A stretch of 64,000 bases of DNA from JAWKJY01 sp041393535 (GTDB lineage: Bacteria > Actinomycetota > Thermoleophilia > Gaiellales > Gaiellaceae). Shown here piece by piece: positions 31,907 to 40,390 of the stretch. The notes below the pieces were generated by a model. It was not told the origin of the DNA. It did not search any database and worked only from the letters and a program-made list of their open reading frames with translations. How positions within the stretch are numbered: position 1 is the stretch's first letter; each line of letters begins with the position of its first letter. The stretch is from NCBI GenBank assembly GCA_041393535.1, contig JAWKJY010000004.1, positions 372,001-436,000 on the forward strand, read 5' to 3'. Both the position numbers and the translations under genes were made by a program.

Positions 31907-33186
31907 GCGGCGCAGGCGACCGCTCCGGCGACCTCTACCGGCGGGCCCGCGCGGTCATCCCCGGCGGGGTCAACTCGCCCGTCCGCGCCATGCGCGGCGT
32001 CGGGCTCGACGCGCCGCTGTTCTTCGCTCGCGGCGAGGGCGCCCACGTCGTCGATGCCGACGGGCGCCGCTACGTCGACTGGATGATGTCCTGGGGCCCG
32101 CTCGTCTTCGGGCACGCCGACGAGGAGATCGTCGAGGCGGTTGCCCGCGCCGCGCGCGAGGGGACGACCTTCGGCGCGCCGACCGAGCGCGAGGTCGAGC
32201 TGGCCGAGGAGATCGTGGCCGCAGTGCCCTCGATCGAGCAGGTGCGGCTCGTCTCCTCCGGGACGGAGGCCGCGATGGCCGCGATCCGGCTCGCACGCGG
32301 CTTCACCCGCCGCGACCGCGTGATCAAGTTCGACGGCTGCTACCACGGGCACGCCGACGCCCTGCTCGCGAGCGCGGGTTCGGGCCTCGCGACGCTCGGC
32401 ATCCCGTCGACGCCGGGCGTCCCGACGCAGGCGACCGCGGACACGGTCGTCGTCCCGTTCAACGACGTCGACGCGATCGCCCTCGCAGTCGAGCGCTACG
32501 GCGAGGGGCTGGCCGCGATCCTCGTCGAGCCCGTCGCCGGGAACATGGGCGTCGTCCCGCCCGAGCCGGGCTTCCTCGAGGCGCTGCGCGCGCTCTGCGA
32601 CGCGAGCGGCGCCCTGCTCGTCTTCGACGAGGTCATGACCGGCTTCCGCGTCGCCCGCGGCGGCGCGCAGGAGCGCTACGGGGTGACGCCCGACCTGACC
32701 GTGCTGGGGAAGGTCGTCGGCGGCGGCCTGCCGCTCGCCGCGTTCGGCGGCCGGGCGGACGTGATGGGCCAGCTCGCGCCCGTCGGGCCGGTCTACCAGG
32801 CGGGCACGCTCTCCGGGAACCCCGTCGCGACGGCCGCGGCGCTCGTCGCGCTGCGGCGGCTCCGCGACCCGGCGGTCTACGAGGCGCTCGAGCGCACCGG
32901 CGCCGCGCTCGAGGCCGGGCTGCGCGACGCGGCGGCGGGCGAGGCCGTCTGCATCCAGCGGGTCGGCGCGATGCTGACGCTGTTCTTCGCCGCCGGCCCG
33001 GTCCGGCGCTTCTCCGAGGCGGCCGCAAGCGACACGGAGCGGTTCGGCGCCTTCTACCGGCACCTGCTCGACCGGGGCGTCTACCTGCCCGCCTCGCAGT
33101 TCGAGGCGCTGTTCGTGTCGACCGCCCACGGCGAGGCCGAGGTGGAGCAGACCGCCGAGGCCGCCGCGTCGTTCTTCCGCGCGTGA
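31903..33186 (+). CDS. hemL: Glutamate-1-semialdehyde 2,1-aminomutase
   Basis: A 427-residue PLP enzyme that makes 5-aminolevulinate from glutamate-1-semialdehyde, the step before HemB. It opens with RARAVIPGGVNSPVRAMRGVG; K270 in VLGKVVGGGLPLAAFGG binds PLP, and FDGCYHGHADALL is diagnostic. It confirms the C5 (glutamate) route to heme. The GTG start overlaps the hemB stop, and its own stop overlaps the GTG of the next gene, so the three are translated as a unit. Confidence 0.97.
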   Translation: MSGAGDRSGDLYRRARAVIPGGVNSPVRAMRGVGLDAPLFFARGEGAHVVDADGRRYVDWMMSWGPLVFGHADEEIVEAVARAAREGTTFGAPTEREVELAEEIVAAVPSIEQVRLVSSGTEAAMAAIRLARGFTRRDRVIKFDGCYHGHADALLASAGSGLATLGIPSTPGVPTQATADTVVVPFNDVDAIALAVERYGEGLAAILVEPVAGNMGVVPPEPGFLEALRALCDASGALLVFDEVMTGFRVARGGAQERYGVTPDLTVLGKVVGGGLPLAAFGGRADVMGQLAPVGPVYQAGTLSGNPVATAAALVALRRLRDPAVYEALERTGAALEAGLRDAAAGEAVCIQRVGAMLTLFFAAGPVRRFSEAAASDTERFGAFYRHLLDRGVYLPASQFEALFVSTAHGEAEVEQTAEAAASFFRA

Positions 33187-33719
33187 CGCCGGACGAGCTG
33201 TTCGACCTGATCGCCCGCGAGGCGGTCGACGAGAGCCCGCTGTGGCGCTCCGCCCTGCGCGACCCGGGCGAGCGGTCCGCCGAGCCGGTCTTCTCACCGC
33301 TCGGCGAGGCGCGCTTCGCGCTGGCGGTCGAGTCGATCTACGAGGGCTACCTGCTCCACCACGGCCGCCCCCGGCTGTTCCTGCCGGAGGACTTCGACCA
33401 GGCCGTGCTGCTCGGCGACTACCTGTACGCGCACGGGCTCGTCCGGCTCGCCTCGCTCGGCGACGTCGCCGCGGTCGCCGACCTGGCCGAGCTGATCTCG
33501 CTCTGCTCGCAGCTCCGGGCCGAGTCCGCCCCCGGCGACGGGGTCGTCTGGGCGGCGACGGCCGCGTGCCTCGGCGACGGGAGCGGCCAGCTCGAGCGGG
33601 CCCGCGCCGCCTCCCGGCTCGAGCGGGACACGGGGCCGCTCGAGGGCCTGGCCCGGGCGTCCGTCGGGGACGACGCGCTCGCGCTCGCGCTTCGGGCGCA
33701 CGAACGACATGCGTTCTGA
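33183..33719 (+). CDS. Unknown 178-residue protein resembling part of a polyprenyl synthase
   Basis: No confident family. The central segment LLGDYLYAHGLVRLASLGDVAAVADLAEL closely parallels AAGDYLFARAFAELARAGDAVAVHALAEA of the polyprenyl synthase encoded at 39470-40390, so it may share that all-helical fold. No DDxxD motif is present, so it should not make prenyl diphosphates alone; a non-catalytic partner subunit, as in two-component heptaprenyl synthases, is one possibility (inference). The GTG overlaps the hemL stop (GTGA), placing it in the heme operon. Confidence 0.7.
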   Translation: MTPDELFDLIAREAVDESPLWRSALRDPGERSAEPVFSPLGEARFALAVESIYEGYLLHHGRPRLFLPEDFDQAVLLGDYLYAHGLVRLASLGDVAAVADLAELISLCSQLRAESAPGDGVVWAATAACLGDGSGQLERARAASRLERDTGPLEGLARASVGDDALALALRAHERHAF

Positions 33720-33735
33720 GTAGTATTCGCGCCGC

Positions 33736-33903
33736 ATGGACTCCGTTCTCTCCTTCATCGCACTCGCCGCGGAGAAGGCCCCGGACAAGGAAGGGCGCGA
33801 CATCATCCTGTCGATGCTCGTCGTGGGGCTGATCTTCCTCGGCGTGGTCGTGCTCGGCGAGCTCTCCAAGTGGATCTCGCACCGCCGCAAGGGCGAGCAC
33901 TGA
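33736..33903 (+). CDS. Small single-helix membrane protein (55 residues)
   Basis: A 55-residue frame, MDSVLSFIALAAEKAPDKEG then a single helix (IILSMLVVGLIFLGVVVLGEL) and a basic end (SKWISHRRKGEH). The positive C-terminus suggests it faces the cytoplasm. ATG 33736 follows TAGTAT (33721-33726) by 9 nt. Codon third positions are mostly G/C as in genuine genes here. It lies between the heme operon and ubiD, 8 nt upstream of the latter. Its position next to ubiD and the cytochrome complex suggests a small accessory subunit, without proof. Confidence 0.65.
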   Translation: MDSVLSFIALAAEKAPDKEGRDIILSMLVVGLIFLGVVVLGELSKWISHRRKGEH

Positions 33904-33911
33904 TCTAGCTG

Positions 33912-35351
33912 GTGCCGCCGCGCGACCTGCGCAGCTGGCTCGACCTCCTGCGTCGGGAGGGCGAGCTGGCCGAGGTCGGCGTCGAGGTCGACCCCTACCT
34001 GGAGTCGACCGAGATCGTCGACCGCACGGTGAAGGCGGGCGGCCCCGCGCTGCTCTTCACGCGGCCGAAGGGCTCGCGCATCCCGCTCCTCGTCAACCAG
34101 TTCGGGACGGAGCGCCGGATGTGCCTCGGCTTCGGCGTCGACTCGCTCGACGACGTCGCCCGCAAGCTCGAGGACGTCCTCGAGATGCAGCCGCCCCAGG
34201 GCCTGGTCGAGAAGGTCAAGGGCCTCGGCAAGCTGAAGCGGCTCGCCGACTCGCTGCCGAAGACCGTGCGCAGCGGCCCGTGCCAGGAGGTCGTGATCGA
34301 GCCCGACCTCGACCTGCTGCCGGTCCAGCACGCCTGGCCCGGCGATCCCGCGCCGTTCCTGACGATGGTGGCGGTGATCACGAAGGACCCGCGGACGGGG
34401 ACGCGCAACGTCGGCATGTACCGGATGCAGAAGCGCGACAGGCGGTCGACCTTCATGCACTGGCAGATCCACAAGGACGGGGCCGCCGACTGGCGCGGCA
34501 TGGGCGATCGCCTCGAGGTCGCGGTCGCGCTCGGCCTCGACCCGATCACGGCGTACTCGGCGAGCGCGCCGCTGCCGAAGCACCTGGACGAGTTCATGCT
34601 CGCCGGCTTCCTGCGCGGCGAGCCGGTCGAGCTCGTCAAGGGGAAGACCGTCGACCTCGAGGTGCCCGCCAACGCGGAGATCGTGCTCGAGGGCTACATC
34701 CAGAAGGGCGAGCTCGACATCGAGGGGCCCTACGGCGACCACACCGGCTACTACTCGCCGCAGGAGCCGTTCCCGATCTTCCACCTGACCGCGATGACGA
34801 TGCGGCGCGACCCGATCTACCCGTCGATCGTCGTCGGCATCCCGCCCGCGGAGGACGCGTGGCTCGGCAAGGCGACCGAGCGGATCTTCCTGCCCGCGGT
34901 CCGGATGACCGTCCCGGAGATCGTCGACTACGACCTGCCCGTCGCCGGCGCCTTCCACAACTGCGTGATCGTCTCGATCCGCAAGGCCTTCCCGGGGCAC
35001 GCGAAGAAGGTCATGCACGCGATCTGGGGCCTCGGGATGCTCAGCCTGTCGAAGTCGGTCGTCGTCGTGGACGAGTTCGTCGACGTGCACGACTACGAGC
35101 AGGTCTTCTTCCAGGTCTGCGCGAACGTCGACCCGAAGCGCGACGTGCTGCTCACCGAGGGCCCGCTCGACCAGCTCGACCACGCCGCGATGCTGCCCTC
35201 CTACGGCGGCAAGCTCGGCATCGACGCGACCCACAAGTGGGAGGCCGAGGGCGCTCGACCGTGGCCCGAGCGGATCGCGATGAGCGACGACGTGAAGGCG
35301 CTCGTCGACCGTCGCTGGGCCGAGTACGGGATCGGGCTGCCCGGCCGCTAG
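33912..35351 (+). CDS. UbiD family prenylated-FMN decarboxylase (menaquinone branch)
   Basis: A 479-residue UbiD-type decarboxylase using prenylated FMN, supplied by the UbiX homologue at 38181-38765. Conserved stretches are RNVGMYRMQ, the ELDIEGPYGDHTGYY glutamate motif and the C-terminal KWEAEG segment. In futalosine-pathway bacteria a UbiD-like enzyme removes the carboxyl group of the prenylated dihydroxynaphthoate (sometimes called MqnL), and the presence of mqnE, mqnA and mqnC downstream supports that role. GTG 33912 is 8 nt after the small membrane protein stop and has no obvious ribosome-binding site. Confidence 0.92.
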   Translation: MPPRDLRSWLDLLRREGELAEVGVEVDPYLESTEIVDRTVKAGGPALLFTRPKGSRIPLLVNQFGTERRMCLGFGVDSLDDVARKLEDVLEMQPPQGLVEKVKGLGKLKRLADSLPKTVRSGPCQEVVIEPDLDLLPVQHAWPGDPAPFLTMVAVITKDPRTGTRNVGMYRMQKRDRRSTFMHWQIHKDGAADWRGMGDRLEVAVALGLDPITAYSASAPLPKHLDEFMLAGFLRGEPVELVKGKTVDLEVPANAEIVLEGYIQKGELDIEGPYGDHTGYYSPQEPFPIFHLTAMTMRRDPIYPSIVVGIPPAEDAWLGKATERIFLPAVRMTVPEIVDYDLPVAGAFHNCVIVSIRKAFPGHAKKVMHAIWGLGMLSLSKSVVVVDEFVDVHDYEQVFFQVCANVDPKRDVLLTEGPLDQLDHAAMLPSYGGKLGIDATHKWEAEGARPWPERIAMSDDVKALVDRRWAEYGIGLPGR

Positions 35352-35451
35352 GCCCGCGGCGCGCCGACCGCCCCGTCCCGGGGCGCGGAAGTGCCTGGAA
35401 ATACGGGTCTTGCCGCACGTCCCGCCGGCTGGAGGGTGGATCCGACGCCGG

Positions 35452-35467
35452 TGCCAGAATTCCGGTA
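35452..35467. promoter_or_regulatory. Imperfect palindrome at the presumed qcrABC promoter
   Basis: TGCCAGAATTCCGGTA is a 16-bp dyad centred on GAATTC with six of eight symmetric pairs matching. It overlaps the first bases of TAGGTT (35466-35471), a possible -10 that would give a leader of about 30 nt before the qcrA start. A repressor or redox-sensor site is conceivable. The rest of the 153-bp gap holds a short hairpin (35369-35385) after ubiD. Confidence 0.35.
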
Positions 35468-35504
35468 GGTTTTTGCCGATCCGTCGTCGGATGAAAGGGA
35501 GCAA

Positions 35505-36440
35505 GTGACGGAGAGCCCAGATAGGGCGGGCAAGTCGCGCCCGTCCACGCCGAGCCTGTGGCCCGCCGGCTTCGCCGCCGGCATCGTGCTCGTGCTGATC
35601 GGCCTCGTCACGAGCTGGATCGTCGTCGGCGTCGGTGCCGCGATCGCGGTCCTCTCCGCCCTCCTGTGGGTCACCTCCTCCTCGCGCGACCTGCGCGACG
35701 AGGACGAGATCCTCGCCCACACCGACGCCCTCGAGGCGGAGGCCGCGGCCGGGGCCGCGCCCGCCCCGGCGCCGAAGAAGGAGCTGCCGCGGTACGGCCG
35801 CAACGTCTTCCTCGAGCGCGCGACGCTCGGCCTCGGCGGCGTCGTCGGCGCCGCGGTGACCGCGCCGATCGTCGGCTTCGCGGTCGTCCCGGCCTTCGTC
35901 GGCCAGAAGGAGGAGCAGGTCAACCTCGGCCCGCTCGACAACTTCCCCGAGGGCAAGTGGGTGATCGCCCACTTCCTCTACGAGCCCTTCGAGCCGCAGT
36001 CGGTCGGGCGGCGCACCGCCTACATCCGCAACAACGGCTTCGTCGACAACGTCCCGAGCCTCACGATCCTCTCGAACCGCTGCGTCCACCTCGGGTGCCC
36101 GGTGCAGCCGAGCGGCCCGGTCGACGAGAACGCGACCTCGATCGAGACCGAGCCCGGCCAGAGCGTCGAGATCATCGGCGCGCAGCCGTCGAACTTCTCG
36201 TGCCCGTGCCACGGCGGCTCGTACGACCTCGAGGGCAATCGCGTCGCCGGCCCGCCCGTCCGCGCGCTCGACCGCTACCGCTACCTGATCGCGGACGGCA
36301 ACCTCGTCCTCGAGGGACGCTTCTCCGTCTCCACCGTCGAGGGCGAGGGCGCGGACGCGAAGATCAAGGCCTACCGCCTGTATCCGCCGGGAACGCACGT
36401 CGACGGCCCGGACCAGTGGATGTACCCCTTCACCTCGTAG
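35505..36440 (+). CDS. qcrA: Rieske iron-sulfur subunit of menaquinol:cytochrome c reductase
   Basis: A 311-residue Rieske protein with three N-terminal membrane helices (about 20-40, 42-60 and 108-135), the actinobacterial layout. [2Fe-2S] ligands are C193 and H195 (CVHLGC) and C233 and H236 (CPCHGG); C198 and C235 form the expected disulfide. It transfers electrons from menaquinol to cytochrome c. GTG 35505 follows AAGGGAG. It is first in qcrA-qcrB-qcrC, 16 nt upstream of the cytochrome b gene. Confidence 0.95.
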   Translation: MTESPDRAGKSRPSTPSLWPAGFAAGIVLVLIGLVTSWIVVGVGAAIAVLSALLWVTSSSRDLRDEDEILAHTDALEAEAAAGAAPAPAPKKELPRYGRNVFLERATLGLGGVVGAAVTAPIVGFAVVPAFVGQKEEQVNLGPLDNFPEGKWVIAHFLYEPFEPQSVGRRTAYIRNNGFVDNVPSLTILSNRCVHLGCPVQPSGPVDENATSIETEPGQSVEIIGAQPSNFSCPCHGGSYDLEGNRVAGPPVRALDRYRYLIADGNLVLEGRFSVSTVEGEGADAKIKAYRLYPPGTHVDGPDQWMYPFTS

Positions 36441-36456
36441 AGGCGGCGACGACCTG

Positions 36457-37272
36457 ATGGCACGCAACAAGACCGTTCGGCAGCAGCAGCTCGAAGCCGC
36501 CCTCCTCGCCCCCGTGAACTGGGTGGAGGAGCGCTCCGGCCTCGTGGGCGGGGTGAAGTACTTCCTCTTCCGGAACGTCCCCCGCGACATCAGCTGGTTC
36601 CAGACCCTGGGCTCGGCGACGCTCACCGCGTTCCTCGTCCAGCTGGGCACCGGCGTGATCCTGGCGATGTACTACAAGCCGGATCCGAACACGGCCTACG
36701 CCTCGATCCAGCACATCACGAACGACCTCACGCTCGGCTGGCTCGTCCGCGGCATGCACCGCTGGGGCGCCAGCGTCTTCATCATCCTGCTGTTCTTCCA
36801 CATGGGACGCGTGTTCCTGTTCGGCGCGTACAAGTACCCGCGCGAGCTGAACTGGATCATCGGCGTGCTCCTCCTCGTGATGGCGCTGGCCGAGGGCTTC
36901 ACCGGCTACCTGCTCCCGTGGGACCAGACCGCGTACTGGGCCACGGTCGTCGGCATCAACATCAACGCGACCGCGCCCTTCCTCGGGCCGTTCATCGCGG
37001 ACTTCCTCAAGGGGGGCGCCGAGATCGGCGCGGACACCCTGTCGAGGTTCTACTCCCTCCACATGTTGCTCATCCCAGGCGGGTTGATCACGCTGATCTC
37101 CCTCCACCTGTACCTCGTCATGCGCCTCGGCGTCACCTCGCCGCCGTGGTCGAAGACGGCGGCCGGGCGTGAGCGCGACCCGGAGGAGGAGACGCGCAAG
37201 CGTGGCCTCGTCGAGCCTCGCCGCCGCGGCAACGGTTCCGACTCGATCGGCGGGAGGGCGAGCGGCAAGTGA
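36457..37272 (+). CDS. qcrB: Cytochrome b subunit (b6-like, N-terminal half)
   Basis: A 271-residue four-helix cytochrome b equivalent to b6 or Bacillus QcrB rather than a full-length actinobacterial QcrB. Heme ligands are H101/H115 in helix B and H202/H217 in helix D; the 14-residue spacing of the second pair is that of b6-type proteins. QTLGSATLTAFLVQLGTGVILAMYY is the conserved helix A. A basic cytosolic tail follows the last helix. The stop overlaps the qcrC GTG by 4 nt. Confidence 0.95.
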   Translation: MARNKTVRQQQLEAALLAPVNWVEERSGLVGGVKYFLFRNVPRDISWFQTLGSATLTAFLVQLGTGVILAMYYKPDPNTAYASIQHITNDLTLGWLVRGMHRWGASVFIILLFFHMGRVFLFGAYKYPRELNWIIGVLLLVMALAEGFTGYLLPWDQTAYWATVVGININATAPFLGPFIADFLKGGAEIGADTLSRFYSLHMLLIPGGLITLISLHLYLVMRLGVTSPPWSKTAAGRERDPEEETRKRGLVEPRRRGNGSDSIGGRASGK

Positions 37273-38165
37273 GCACGGTGCAGAAGCCTCCCACGGGCCG
37301 CAAGCCCCGCACGAACGCGAACCAGGAAAGCTTCGCGCGCTACAAGGCGGACGTGAAGAAGGAGGGCAAGCCCTTCTTCCCGTACGCGATGTTCCACGAC
37401 ACGGTCATGGCGCTCGTCGTCGTGGGCGTGATCATCGGGCTCGCGTGCGTCTGGTACTTCACCTCGGGCGAGGAGGCGGGCGACGCCGGCATCCTCGGCC
37501 CGCGCTACACCGCGGAGGCCGATCCGGGCTCGACGTCCTTCACGCCGCGCCCCGACTGGTACTTCTTCTTCCTCTTCTACCTCCTCCGGATCTTCAAGTG
37601 GCCGGAGTCGGTGATCCTGGGCACGATCGGCATCCCGACGATCGCCCTGATCCTCCTGCTCGTCGTGCCGTTCATCGACCGGCGCCGCGAGCGGCGGCTG
37701 CTCCGGCGCCCCGTCGCCGTCGTCGCCTCCCTGCTCGTGATCGCCTCGATGGGCATCCTCACGTACAAGGGCGCGACCGCCAAGGAGGGCGGCACCGCGG
37801 GAGGCGAGGTCGCCGCGCAGTGGATCGAGCGCAACAACCTGGTCGTGAACGCCCAGGGCCTGCCCGACCTCCCGTCCGGGGTGGACGCGGAAGCGGCCGT
37901 GACGGCCGGCGCCGAGCTGTTCGGCGTGGCGGGCTGCCTCAACTGCCACCTCTACCTCGGCGCGGGCGCGCAGAACCTCGGCGCTCCCGAGCTGACGGAG
38001 GAGGGCACCAAGGGCCGCGGCATCCAGTGGCAGATCGACCACCTGAAGAACCCCTCGGCGCTCACGCCCGGCTCGGCGATGCCGTCCTTCGCCAGCCTCA
38101 CGGACGAGCAGCTCACCAACCTGGCGGTCTTCCTCGAGGCCTCGAAGGGCGAGGGCGGCGGGTAG
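37269..38165 (+). CDS. qcrC: Subunit IV-cytochrome c fusion (QcrC)
   Basis: A 298-residue protein joining the C-terminal cytochrome b domain (three helices, with the Qo-site motif P95-D-W-Y98) to a C-terminal monoheme cytochrome c (C223-L-N-C226-H227; candidate axial Met in GSAMPSF). The same fusion forms QcrC of the Bacillus b6c complex. PDWY instead of PEWY is associated with low-potential, menaquinone-using complexes. It starts at GTG 37269, overlapping qcrB. The fused heme replaces a separate cytochrome c1. Confidence 0.94.
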   Translation: MSTVQKPPTGRKPRTNANQESFARYKADVKKEGKPFFPYAMFHDTVMALVVVGVIIGLACVWYFTSGEEAGDAGILGPRYTAEADPGSTSFTPRPDWYFFFLFYLLRIFKWPESVILGTIGIPTIALILLLVVPFIDRRRERRLLRRPVAVVASLLVIASMGILTYKGATAKEGGTAGGEVAAQWIERNNLVVNAQGLPDLPSGVDAEAAVTAGAELFGVAGCLNCHLYLGAGAQNLGAPELTEEGTKGRGIQWQIDHLKNPSALTPGSAMPSFASLTDEQLTNLAVFLEASKGEGGG

Positions 38166-38180
38166 TCCGGCCGCCGCCCG

Positions 38181-38765
38181 GTGAACGTCTTCCTCGGCAT
38201 CACGGGCGCCTCCGGGGCGCCCTATGCCGCTCGACTGCTCAGGGCACTGTCGGACGCCGGCTGCGAGGTCGGCGTCTGCGTGTCCGACTCCGGCTTCGAG
38301 GTGCTCGCGACCGAGCTCCACGACGACGCGTCGCTCCCCGCGGACGTCGTCCTGGAGCGGCTGCTCGAGGGCACGAGGAACGTCACCGTCTACGACGCGC
38401 GCGACTTCAAGGCGCCGTTCGCGAGCGGCTCCGCGAAGGTCGACGGGTACGTGATCTGCCCGTGCTCGATGGCGACGGTCGGGACGATCGCGGCGGGCGC
38501 GATGGCGAACCTCGTCCACCGGGCCGCCTCGGTCGCGCTCAAGGAGGAGCGGAAGCTCGTCCTGGTGCCGCGGGAGACGCCGCTGTCGACGATCCACCTC
38601 GAGAACATGCTTCGCGTCCGCCAGGCCGGCGCGACGGTGCTGTTCGCGGCGCCCGGCTTCTACCACCGGCCCCGCTCGATCGACGACCTCGTCGACTTCG
38701 TCGTCGCGCGGATCCTCGACCAGCTCGGGGTCGAGAACACGCTCGCCGCACGCTGGGGGCAATGA
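38181..38765 (+). CDS. ubiX: UbiX-type flavin prenyltransferase
   Basis: A 194-residue enzyme that makes prenylated FMN for UbiD-type decarboxylases. The flavin-binding N-terminus is FLGITGASGAPYAARLLRAL, followed by ICPCSMATVGTIAAGAMANLVHRAA and the LVPRETPLSTIHLENML loop. Its partner is probably the UbiD homologue at 33912-35351, across the qcr genes. GTG 38181 lies 15 nt after qcrC. The stop overlaps the ubiE/menG ATG (ATGA, 38762-38765). Confidence 0.96.
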   Translation: MNVFLGITGASGAPYAARLLRALSDAGCEVGVCVSDSGFEVLATELHDDASLPADVVLERLLEGTRNVTVYDARDFKAPFASGSAKVDGYVICPCSMATVGTIAAGAMANLVHRAASVALKEERKLVLVPRETPLSTIHLENMLRVRQAGATVLFAAPGFYHRPRSIDDLVDFVVARILDQLGVENTLAARWGQ

Positions 38766-39473
38766 GCTCGGACGGCGCCCGCACGGGCCGCCTCGAGCCC
38801 GAGGCGGTCAGGCAGATGTTCGACCGGATCTCGCCGGTCTACGACCTGATGAACCGGGTGATGACCGTCGGCCTGGATCGCCGCTGGCGGAAGCGGGCGG
38901 CGGCAGCGGTGGTCCGGCCGGGAGACCGGGTGCTCGACGCGTGCTGCGGCACGGGCGACCTCGCGATCGAGTGCGCGCATCGGCGGCACGGTGACCGGCC
39001 TCGACTTCTCGCCCCGGATGCTCGCCCGGGCGCGCGAGAAGTCGGCGGGCGTCACCTGGGTCGAGGGCGACGCGCTCGCCCTGCCGTTCCCCGACGGCTC
39101 GTTCGAGGCGGCGACGGTGGGCTTCGGCGTGCGGAACCTCGACGACCTCGCGGGGGGGTTCCGCGAGCTGGCGCGCGTCCTCGGCCCCGGCGGCCGCCTC
39201 GCGTGCCTGGAGATCACGCGCCCGCGCGGGCCGCTCAAGCCCTTCTTCCGGCTGTGGTTCGACGGCCTCGTCCCCGTGCTCGGGAAGATCATCCCCGGGG
39301 GCCGGGCGTACGCGTACCTGCCGGCGAGCGTCCGGCGATTCCCGGGTCCGGAGGAGCTCGCCGATCTCCTGCGTCAGAGCGGGTTCGCGCAGGTACGCTG
39401 GGACATGCTGGGCGGTGGGATCGTGGCGCTCCACGTGGCCGAGATGCCCGCCGCGGAAAGCGCCACGTCGTGA
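38762..39473 (+). pseudogene. menG: Demethylmenaquinone methyltransferase (UbiE/MenG), split by a frameshift
   Basis: A SAM-dependent C-methyltransferase for the last step of menaquinone synthesis. The first frame has VRQMFDRISPVYDLMNRVMT and motif I VLDACCGTGDLAIECA; from about 38978 the frame shifts, continuing with GGTVTGLDFSPRMLARARE to the normal end. The span of 712 nt is one base over, or two short of, a multiple of three; loss of a CG from a GCGCGC run would explain it. Both halves carry all expected motifs, about 236 residues in total. Its stop overlaps the polyprenyl synthase GTG. Confidence 0.87.
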
Positions 39474-40390
39474 ACGCCCTCGCCACCATCCGCTCCGCGC
39501 CAGGCCTCGAGGAGTACCTCGAGCGGCTCGAGGCTCGGCTCGAGGCCGTCGTCGGCTCGCATCCGGGCCTGCTCGCGGACGTCGCGACCTACGGCCTGGC
39601 CGCCGGAGGCAAGCGCCTTCGCCCGGTGCTCGTCTACCTGACGGCGCCGACGGAGCTCCGCTCGACGGAGCGCTGCATGGCGGCCGGGGTCGCGGTCGAG
39701 CTCGTGCACATGGCGACGCTCGTCCACGACGACATGCTCGACGGCGCCGACCTGCGCAGGGGCAAGCCGACGATCTGGGTCGCGTACGGGCGCGAGACGG
39801 CGAAGGCGGCCGGTGACTACCTCTTCGCACGGGCGTTCGCGGAGCTGGCCCGGGCGGGCGACGCCGTCGCGGTGCACGCCCTCGCAGAGGCGGCGCTCGC
39901 GCTCGCCCGCGGCGAGGCGCTCCAGCGGCGCCAGGCCTTCCGTCCCGACACGACCGTCGAGGAGTACCTCGACCGCTGCGCGCTGAAGACGGGGAAGTTG
40001 TTCGAGGCCGCATGCGTGCTCGGCGGCAGCGGCGGGATGATCGGCGAGTTCGGGCTCGCGCTGGGGATCGCCTTCCAGATCGCGGACGACATCCTGGACT
40101 GCGCGGGCGAGTTCGACACGACGGGCAAGGCCCCCGGCGTCGACCTGCGCGACGGGACGCCGACGCTGCCGCTGATCCTCGCGGCGCGCGAGGACGAGCG
40201 GGTCTGGGCGGCGCTCGCCGGCGAGCCGGTGGACGACGCGCTCGACCGCGTCGCTGCCACGGGGGCGCTGGCCGCCGCCCGCACCGTCGCGCTCGAGTAC
40301 GCGGAGCGCGCCAGGGCCGCGCTCGACGGCGGGCCCGACCGCGTCGCGCTCGAGGCGATCACCTACGCAGTCGTGGACCGGGAGACCTGA
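39470..40390 (+). CDS. Polyprenyl diphosphate synthase
   Basis: A 306-residue trans-prenyltransferase that builds the isoprenoid tail, presumably of menaquinone. Both aspartate-rich motifs are present (DDMLD in ATLVHDDMLDGADLRRGKP and DDILD in FQIADDILDCAGEFD), along with GGKRLRPVLVYL. Chain length cannot be read reliably from sequence. GTG 39470 overlaps the methyltransferase stop, and its TGA shares a base with the mqnE ATG (TGATG), so it is translated within the menaquinone unit. Confidence 0.94.
   Translation: MNALATIRSAPGLEEYLERLEARLEAVVGSHPGLLADVATYGLAAGGKRLRPVLVYLTAPTELRSTERCMAAGVAVELVHMATLVHDDMLDGADLRRGKPTIWVAYGRETAKAAGDYLFARAFAELARAGDAVAVHALAEAALALARGEALQRRQAFRPDTTVEEYLDRCALKTGKLFEAACVLGGSGGMIGEFGLALGIAFQIADDILDCAGEFDTTGKAPGVDLRDGTPTLPLILAAREDERVWAALAGEPVDDALDRVAATGALAAARTVALEYAERARAALDGGPDRVALEAITYAVVDRET

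Noticed and set aside
33294..36650. A very long open frame (over 1100 codons) on the minus strand opposite ubiD and qcrA
   Set aside because: It is antisense to two unmistakable genes and is Arg/Asp/Leu-rich low-complexity sequence, an effect of GC-rich codon use with no stops.
37169..38761. Reading the frame before the methyltransferase as an N-terminal extension of the polyprenyl synthase
   Set aside because: The same long frame runs through qcrC and ubiX out of their coding frame; the synthase starts cleanly at GTG 39470 with a 4-nt overlap.
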